This document shows, piece after piece, positions 58,983-64,000 of a stretch of DNA of 64,000 bases. Source of the stretch: Streptomyces melanogenes (GTDB taxonomy: Bacteria; Actinomycetota; Actinomycetes; Streptomycetales; Streptomycetaceae); assembly GCF_014649795.1 (NCBI RefSeq), contig NZ_BMTS01000001.1, positions 620,001 through 684,000 on the forward strand. The letters are read 5' to 3'. The notes under the pieces were generated by a model that saw nothing but the letters and a program-made list of their open reading frames with translations, had not been told where the DNA came from and ran no database searches. Within the stretch, counting starts at the first letter, position 1, and every line of letters begins with the position of its first letter. A program made the position numbers and the translations under genes.

Positions 58983-60686
58983 ATGGAACATCCCCCACGG
59001 CCTCCCTCGGGCCGGATCCGGTACTGGGCGGCGGGCGGCGCCGCCCTCATGCTGGCCGCTCCCCTCCTCGCCGCCACCACGGCGGCGCACGGCCCGGCGG
59101 CCCGCGCCGACGGCACGGTCGACGTCACGGTGGTACGGGACGTGGACTCCGACGGCAGCTGGACCCCGGCCCTGGAGGTCGGGGAGAGGGGCATCCCCGT
59201 CACGCAGCGCTCGCTGTTCCCGGCGATGGGCGACGTCACCCGGGTGTGCAAGAAGGGCGCCGAGTGGGTGTGGGACAGCACCTCCGCGGACTGCCCCAAC
59301 CACTTCGTCAACGGCAGCGCGCCGCCGCAGCAGGACGGGGGGAAGGAGTACTACTACGACGACTCCACGCTCGGCCAGCTCGCGGAGTCGCTCCAGGGCG
59401 GCCTCGCGTTCGCGCCCCGCTTCACCACGACCGTGGCGACCATCGTCGACCCGCTGGACATCTTCACCGGCGGTGTGCGCAAGCTCGACAACACCACGGG
59501 CGCGGGCTCCGAGGACTACGAAGTGGACGGCGGAAGGGGGTCCTTCGGCAAGGCCAACGGCCTGGGCGACCTGGAGCTCCTGTGCGACGAGGCACCGGTG
59601 CAGATCGGCAACCGGGTCTGGTTCGACCGCGACCGCGACGGCATCCAGGGGCCGGCCGAGGAGCCCATTCCCGGCGCGAGGGTGACGCTGCTCGACAAGG
59701 GCGGCAAGGTCGTCGACCGCACCAGGACCGATGCGCGCGGCGAGTACTACTTCCAGGTCAAGCCGCACACCGAGTACCAGATCAGGTTCGACGTGACCAC
59801 GGCCGACACCGGCGGCATCCCCGAGAAACCCGCGCCCCGGGACCTCGTCCCCACGGCGAAGGACCAGGGACACAACCGGTCCGTCGACTCCGACCCCGAC
59901 CCGCGCACCCAGATCGACCGGCTCACGGCCGGGGCGGCGGGCGACAACGACCACACCCACGACGCCGGTTACTACATCCCGCCGAAGGGACGGGTGAGCG
60001 TCGTCAAGCACGACGCCGGGACGGGCCGACCGCTGCCGGGAGCGGTCTTCCAGCTGTGGCGGGAGACCAACGGGCACGACGGCCTGCAGACCACCGGGGA
60101 CGGGCCCGACACCCGGCAGGGCGCCGCGTGCACGACCGGCGCGGACGGCACCTGCACGGTCACGGACCTGCCGCTCGGGTCGTACTACTGGCAGGAGACC
60201 AAGGCCCCCGACGGCCACGTCCTGCCCGTGCCCGACGTCTTCGGACCGCTGCGCCTGACGGCCGCCGACGCCGAGAAGGGGGTGGCGATCACCGTCGACA
60301 ACCACCCGGTCCAGGGCAAGCTCAAGGTCCCCAAGCGGGACGCCACCTCCCACGAACCCCTGCGGGGCGCCGCGTTCGAGCTGTGGCAGGAGACCAACGG
60401 CACCGGCGGGTTGCAGACCGGCGGCACCACCCCCGACACCAAGCACGGCGCCGCCTGCGCCACCGACGGGCAGGGCCACTGCACCTTCACCGGCCTCCCG
60501 CTGGGCACCTACTACCTGCGGGAGACCGCGGTGCCCGAGGGCTACCGCCTGCCCGAGCAGCCGGTGACCGGGCCGTACACGGTGACGGCCGCCGACGCCG
60601 AGCAGGGCATCGAGATCAGCCTCGTGAACCAGAGGGGCGAGCCGGACAAGGGGAAGGGCAAGGGAGGCAAGGGCGGGCCGCGTTGA
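58983..60686 (+). CDS. Secreted SdrD/Cna-B-domain surface protein
   Basis: The 567-residue protein has a signal peptide (about 1-43), a unique region (about 45-205), an SdrD B-like domain (VWFDRDRDGIQGPAEEPIPG, about 210-330) and two related SpaA/Cna-B prealbumin-like domains (VSVVKHDAGTGRPLPGAVFQ and LKVPKRDATSHEPLRGAAFE), each ending with a Y-Y-x-x-E-T strand typical of isopeptide-bond domains. The end is a Lys/Gly tail (GKGKGGKGGPR) with no LPxTG or LAxTG signal and no terminal helix. It is thus secreted or held by charge, not by sortase. ATG 58983 has no clear ribosome site. A strong terminator follows. Confidence 0.87.
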   Translation: MEHPPRPPSGRIRYWAAGGAALMLAAPLLAATTAAHGPAARADGTVDVTVVRDVDSDGSWTPALEVGERGIPVTQRSLFPAMGDVTRVCKKGAEWVWDSTSADCPNHFVNGSAPPQQDGGKEYYYDDSTLGQLAESLQGGLAFAPRFTTTVATIVDPLDIFTGGVRKLDNTTGAGSEDYEVDGGRGSFGKANGLGDLELLCDEAPVQIGNRVWFDRDRDGIQGPAEEPIPGARVTLLDKGGKVVDRTRTDARGEYYFQVKPHTEYQIRFDVTTADTGGIPEKPAPRDLVPTAKDQGHNRSVDSDPDPRTQIDRLTAGAAGDNDHTHDAGYYIPPKGRVSVVKHDAGTGRPLPGAVFQLWRETNGHDGLQTTGDGPDTRQGAACTTGADGTCTVTDLPLGSYYWQETKAPDGHVLPVPDVFGPLRLTAADAEKGVAITVDNHPVQGKLKVPKRDATSHEPLRGAAFELWQETNGTGGLQTGGTTPDTKHGAACATDGQGHCTFTGLPLGTYYLRETAVPEGYRLPEQPVTGPYTVTAADAEQGIEISLVNQRGEPDKGKGKGGKGGPR

Positions 60687-60721
60687 GCTGACCCGGCCTG
60701 ACCTGACCTGATCCGGGCCGC

Positions 60722-60761
60722 ACGGGCCCCCGAGCGCATCCGCGCGCGCCCGGGGGCCCGT
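60722..60761. terminator. 11-bp hairpin between convergent genes
   Basis: ACGGGCCCCCG (60722-60732) and CGGGGGCCCGT (60751-60761) form a perfect stem with an 18-base loop. It lies between the surface-protein stop (60686) and the ABC transporter operon stop (60800). Confidence 0.75.
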
Positions 60762-60799
60762 CCTCATGGCTCCACCGCCACCTCGCCCGATCCGTGCTT

Positions 60800-61780
60800 T
60801 CAGGCCGCCTCGGGGAAGTGACAGGCGACCTGGCGTGCCTCGCCCGGCGCTGCGATCCGCAGTACGGGCGCCTCGCTGCGGCACTTGTCCTGTGCCTTGG
60901 GGCAGCGGGGGTGGAAGGTGCAGCCCGGTGGGGGCGCGGCCGGGCTCGGTGGGTCGCCCAGGAGCGTGATGCGTTCGCGGGCCCGCTCTGCGGCCGGGTC
61001 GGGCAGCGGGACGGCGGAGAGCAGGGCGCGGGTGTAGGGGTGGGCCGGGGCCGTGTACACCCGCTCCTTCGCGCCGATCTCGACGATCCGGCCCAGATAC
61101 ATCACGGCGACCCGGTCGCAGACCCGCTTGACCACCGACAGGTCGTGGGCGATGAAGAGGTAGGCTAGCCCGAGTTCCCGTTGCAGCCGTTCCATCAGGT
61201 TGACGATCTGGGCCTGCACGGACACGTCGAGGGCCGAGACGGGCTCGTCGGCGATGACCAGCCGGGGCCCGGTGGCCAGTGCGCGGGCGATGCCGATGCG
61301 CTGGGCCTGGCCGCCGGAGAACTCGTGCGGGAAGCGGTCGATCTGCTCGGGGATGAGCCCCACCAGCTCCATCAGTTCGGAGGCCCGCCGACGCGCGTCC
61401 GCCGCCGAACTCCCCTGGACCAGAAGGGGGTCGGAGATGATCCGGGCGACGGTCTGGCGCGGGTTGAGGGAGGAGTGCGGGTCCTGGAAGACCATCTGGA
61501 TCTCGCGGCGCAGCGGTTTGAGCTCGCGCTGGGAGAGGTGGCTGATGTCGTGGCCGTCGTAGGTGATCGAGCCGCTGGAGGGTTCGAGCAGGCGCACGAT
61601 GGTGCGGCCGGTGGTGGACTTGCCGCAGCCGGACTCGCCGACCAGGCCGAGCGTCTCCCCGGGCGCGACGTCGAAGCTGATACCGTCGACCGCCCGGACG
61701 GGAGCCGAGCCGCGCCGCCGGGCCGGGTAGACCTTGGTCATGTCCCGTACGGACAGCAGGGGTTGGGTCGCTGTGGTCAT
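60800..61780 (-). CDS. Oligopeptide/dipeptide ABC transporter ATP-binding protein (OppF/DppF type)
   Basis: The 326-residue protein has Walker [11 protein letters not shown], signature [15 protein letters not shown], Walker [13 protein letters not shown] and the C-terminal oligopeptide-transporter extension with the Cys cluster [17 protein letters not shown], which in this family can bind an iron-sulphur cluster. It energises import of peptides or nickel/sugar-like solutes through the membrane permeases. Its ATG (61780) overlaps the stop of the DppD gene as ATGA. It is the last gene of the operon. Confidence 0.94.
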   Translation of the reverse strand: MTTATQPLLSVRDMTKVYPARRRGSAPVRAVDGISFDVAPGETLGLVGESGCGKSTTGRTIVRLLEPSSGSITYDGHDISHLSQRELKPLRREIQMVFQDPHSSLNPRQTVARIISDPLLVQGSSAADARRRASELMELVGLIPEQIDRFPHEFSGGQAQRIGIARALATGPRLVIADEPVSALDVSVQAQIVNLMERLQRELGLAYLFIAHDLSVVKRVCDRVAVMYLGRIVEIGAKERVYTAPAHPYTRALLSAVPLPDPAAERARERITLLGDPPSPAAPPPGCTFHPRCPKAQDKCRSEAPVLRIAAPGEARQVACHFPEAA

Positions 61781-62835
61781 GAAGGGGCGCCTTCGTACGT
61801 GGGGAGGTGGCAGGCGGACGCGTGGCCGGCGGGTCCGGAGAGCACGGGCGGTTCGGTCTGGCAGCGCAGCCGCTCGCTGGCGGCGGCCGACGCGGCCCGG
61901 GAGCAGCGGGGTGCGAACGCGCAGCCGGGAGCCGGGGTGAGCAGCGACGGGGGGCTGCCGGGGATCGCCCGCAGCGGTGCGTCGTCGGGGTCGTCGAGGC
62001 GGGGCAGCGAGTCGAGCAGGCCGCGGGTGTAGGGGTGGGCCGGGGCCGCGAACAGGGTGTCCACCGGGGCCTGTTCGACCGCCCGGCCGCCGTACATCAC
62101 CAGGACCTCGTGGGCGACGCGCGCCACCACCCCCAGATCGTGGGTGATCATCACGACGGCGAGCCCCCGGTCCTGCTGCAACCGGGCGATCAGCTCCAGG
62201 ATCTGGGCCTGCACGGTGACGTCGAGCGCGGTGGTCGGCTCGTCCGCGATCAGCAGCTCGGGCTCGCAGGCCAGCGCCATCGCGATCATCACGCGCTGGC
62301 GCATACCGCCCGAGAACTGGTGCGGGTACTCGCCCGCCCGCCGCTGCGGCTCCGGGATGCCGACCTCGGCGAGCATCTCCACCGCACGGCGGCGGGCCAC
62401 CGCGCGGCCGGAGCGGAAGTGGACGCGGTGGTGTTCGGCGATCTGCTCGCCGACCGTGTAGTACGGGTGGAGGCTGGAGAGCGGGTCCTGGAAGATCATC
62501 GCCATCCGGCGGCCGCGCAGCCGGTTCAGCTCACGCTCCGTCAGACCCACCAGCTGCTGCTCGTCGAGCGTGATGGAGCCGGTGACCTGGGCGCCGGTGT
62601 GCAGGCCGAGGACGGCCATGGAGGTGACGGACTTGCCGGAGCCGGACTCGCCCACGATGCCCAGGGTGCGGCCCCGGTGGACGTCGAAGTCGAGGGAGTC
62701 GACGGCCCGTACGGGACCGTGCTGGGTCGGGAAGGTGACGCTCAGGTTCCGCACGGACAGTAGGGGCTCGCCCGCGTCCCGCAGGGGTGTCGCCTGCCGT
62801 GGATCCGCGGGCGCGGTGGGGCGGGGTGCGTCCAT
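61777..62835 (-). CDS. Oligopeptide/dipeptide ABC transporter ATP-binding protein (OppD/DppD type)
   Basis: The 352-residue protein has Walker [11 protein letters not shown], signature [15 protein letters not shown], Walker [13 protein letters not shown] and the Cys cluster [10 protein letters not shown]. It has a short polar N-terminal extension. It pairs with the OppF/DppF ATPase to form the motor. ATG 62835 overlaps the permease stop by one base (TGATG), so translation is coupled. A longer open frame upstream is antisense-like to the permease gene. Confidence 0.94.
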   Translation of the reverse strand: MDAPRPTAPADPRQATPLRDAGEPLLSVRNLSVTFPTQHGPVRAVDSLDFDVHRGRTLGIVGESGSGKSVTSMAVLGLHTGAQVTGSITLDEQQLVGLTERELNRLRGRRMAMIFQDPLSSLHPYYTVGEQIAEHHRVHFRSGRAVARRRAVEMLAEVGIPEPQRRAGEYPHQFSGGMRQRVMIAMALACEPELLIADEPTTALDVTVQAQILELIARLQQDRGLAVVMITHDLGVVARVAHEVLVMYGGRAVEQAPVDTLFAAPAHPYTRGLLDSLPRLDDPDDAPLRAIPGSPPSLLTPAPGCAFAPRCSRAASAAASERLRCQTEPPVLSGPAGHASACHLPTYEGAPS

Positions 62836-63821
62836 CAGTACCTCACTCGCGGGTCGACGACGGCGTAGAGCAGGTCGACGGCCAGGTTGGCGACGACGAT
62901 GAAGGCGGCGGCCAGCAGGGTCACGCCGAGGATGACGGGCTGGTCCCCGCTGGACAGGGCACCGTAGAAGAGACGTCCGATGCCCGGCAGTCCGAAGATG
63001 GACTCGGTGATCACCGCGCCCGCGAGCAGCCCGCCCAGGTCCATCCCGAAGATGGTCAGGATCGGCGTCATCCCCGCCCGCAGGCCGTGCTTGACCACGA
63101 CCGTGCGGCGGGGCAGGCCCTTGGCGCGGGCGGTGCGGATGTACGGCTCCGCCATGGTCTCGATCATCGAACTGCGGCTCTGGCGCGCGTACATGGCCGC
63201 GTACAGGACGGCCAGCGCCAGCCAGGGCAGCAGCAGGTTGGACGCCCAGTGGACCGGGTCCGAGCCGAAGGGCACGTACTGCGGATACGGCAGCAGCCCG
63301 GCGGTCCTGATCAGGCCGTAGATCAGCATCATGGAGGTGAAGTAGACGGGCAGCGAGGCGGCGGCGACCGCGCCGACCATCAGGACCTTGTCGGTGAGGG
63401 TGTCCTTGCGCAGCGCCGCGGTGACCCCGGCGGACAGACCGAGCACCAGCCACAGGACGGCCGCGCCGAGCGCTAGCGAGGCGGAGACGGGCAGCCGGTC
63501 CATGAGCAGCCCCCACACCGACTCGCTGTTCTCGTACGAGTAGCCCAGGCACGGGAAGTCGCAGTGCAGCGCGTACTGGCCGCTGCCCATGGTGCGGCCG
63601 GTGAAGATCCCGGAGGCGAACTCCCAGAACTGCTTCCAGACCGGCTCGTCCAGGCCCATGTGGGTGCGGATCGCCGCAAGCCGTTCGACGCTGCACGACT
63701 TGCCGCACGCGGCGGCGGCCGGGTCGGAGGGCAGCACGTAGAAGATGGTGAAGGTGACGGCGGCGATCGCGATCAGGACGCCGGTCACGCCGAGCAGCCG
63801 GCGGCCGATGTAGAGGATCAT
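62835..63821 (-). CDS. Oligopeptide/dipeptide ABC transporter permease (DppB/OppB type)
   Basis: The 328-residue protein has the DppB plan: an N-terminal helix (ILYIGRRLLGVTGVLIAIAA), a large external loop (with two Cys pairs) and five more helices. The EAA-like loop RTARAKGLPRRTVVVKHGLR contacts the ATPases. ATG 63821 overlaps the stop of the next permease. The substrate-binding protein is not in view, so peptide type is unknown. Confidence 0.94.
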   Translation of the reverse strand: MILYIGRRLLGVTGVLIAIAAVTFTIFYVLPSDPAAAACGKSCSVERLAAIRTHMGLDEPVWKQFWEFASGIFTGRTMGSGQYALHCDFPCLGYSYENSESVWGLLMDRLPVSASLALGAAVLWLVLGLSAGVTAALRKDTLTDKVLMVGAVAAASLPVYFTSMMLIYGLIRTAGLLPYPQYVPFGSDPVHWASNLLLPWLALAVLYAAMYARQSRSSMIETMAEPYIRTARAKGLPRRTVVVKHGLRAGMTPILTIFGMDLGGLLAGAVITESIFGLPGIGRLFYGALSSGDQPVILGVTLLAAAFIVVANLAVDLLYAVVDPRVRY

Positions 63822-64000
63822 GAGCGGCTTCCCCTCGGGTCGAGGATGTCGCGCAGCGCGTCGCCGAGCAGGGTGAAGGCGAGCACCGTGAGGAAGAGGC
63901 AGGCGCTCGGGATGACGAAGTACATGGGGTCCGTGTCGTAGAAGGCGACGCTCTCGGCGATCATCTGGCCCCAGGAGGGCGTGGGCGGGCGGACACCGAC
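63818..64000 (-). CDS. Oligopeptide/dipeptide ABC transporter permease (DppC/OppC type), partial
   Basis: Only the last 60 codons are present. The tail reads PPTPSWGQMIAESVAF, then MYFVIPSACLFLTVLAFTLL and GDALRDILDPRGSRS, which is the classic C-terminal end of DppC/OppC permeases: the P-x-W-G-x-M-I motif, last membrane helix and G-D-x-L-R-D-x-L-D-P-R. Its stop overlaps the start of the DppB gene by four bases (ATGA). The gene continues beyond the window. Confidence 0.93.
   Translation of the reverse strand, partial: VGVRPPTPSWGQMIAESVAFYDTDPMYFVIPSACLFLTVLAFTLLGDALRDILDPRGSRS

Noticed and set aside
1..64000. tRNA, rRNA, CRISPR, insertion sequences and attachment sites
   Set aside because: I saw no cloverleaf-like sequence, spaced identical repeats, transposase motifs or integrase genes. 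A short tRNA could still be missed by eye.

Overview
The window is very GC-rich, protein-dense DNA with GTG/TTG starts, GGAGG-type ribosome binding sites and long GC hairpins between genes. It also carries typical actinomycete families: mycothiol-linked DinB enzyme, Rpf-type muralytic protein, TipA-like MerR regulator, LAxTG-type sortase substrate and ALF repeats. This is a chromosomal segment of a Streptomyces or close relative. I see no rRNA, tRNA, CRISPR array, insertion sequence, integrase or origin. Most of it looks like the variable, regulator-rich part of the chromosome: about 68 genes, many in small divergent regulator/target pairs.

Layout. 1-4.0 kb: end of a probable low-molecular-weight phosphatase, then a leftward operon with an aminobenzoate/benzoate-type CoA ligase, a hotdog thioesterase and a second adenylate-forming enzyme. 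4.4-12.4 kb: GNAT acetyltransferase, SnoaL-like protein, nitrobindin, a methyltransferase/TetR pair with a double operator, an amidase/TetR pair with its own operators, and a P450. 12.6-16.7 kb: secreted EEP-type nuclease/phosphatase, a TipA-like MerR regulator with a textbook 19-bp-spacer promoter, and a secreted serine hydrolase. 16.9-19.9 kb: a candidate RiPP locus, made of a 32-residue precursor peptide gene, a 13-bp-stem hairpin and a 763-residue fused RRE-YcaO enzyme. 20-28 kb: small proteins, NadE, two kinase-fold proteins, an M20 peptidase, a sortase-anchored ALF-repeat protein, and VOC, YCII and DinB proteins. 28-36 kb: MerR, HxlR, AraC, TetR and MarR-like regulators, each beside a likely target, plus a beheaded GDSL esterase. 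36-42.3 kb: secreted tripeptidyl-aminopeptidase-like hydrolase, MMPL exporter and a two-component system. 42.3-47.3 kb: three neighbouring secreted proteins that share the same C-terminal FG-GAP repeat module but carry different N-terminal domains (uncharacterised, CHAP amidase, Rpf). 47.5-49.4 kb: a 54-residue secreted peptide, a 132-residue protein and a TrmB/LuxR-type regulator. 49.4-60.7 kb: chloramphenicol phosphotransferase, GlxA-type regulator with an isochorismatase, LysE exporter with Lrp regulator, Rieske oxygenase, DyP peroxidase lipoprotein, a frameshifted beta-helix protein, L,D-transpeptidase and an SdrD/Cna-B surface protein. 60.8-64 kb: an oligopeptide ABC transporter operon (F, D, B, and partial C).

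How the genes work together. The clearest circuits are the divergent pairs, where visible palindromes lie between regulator and target (TetR/methyltransferase, TetR/amidase, HxlR/oxidoreductase, Lrp/LysE). The most novel-looking unit is the precursor peptide plus fused RRE-YcaO. It has no dehydrogenase, protease or transporter beside it and a core with no cysteine. The second is the secreted peptide/132-residue protein/LuxR-type regulator group. The abundance of secreted cell-wall enzymes between 36 and 60 kb suggests cell-surface remodelling or germination functions.
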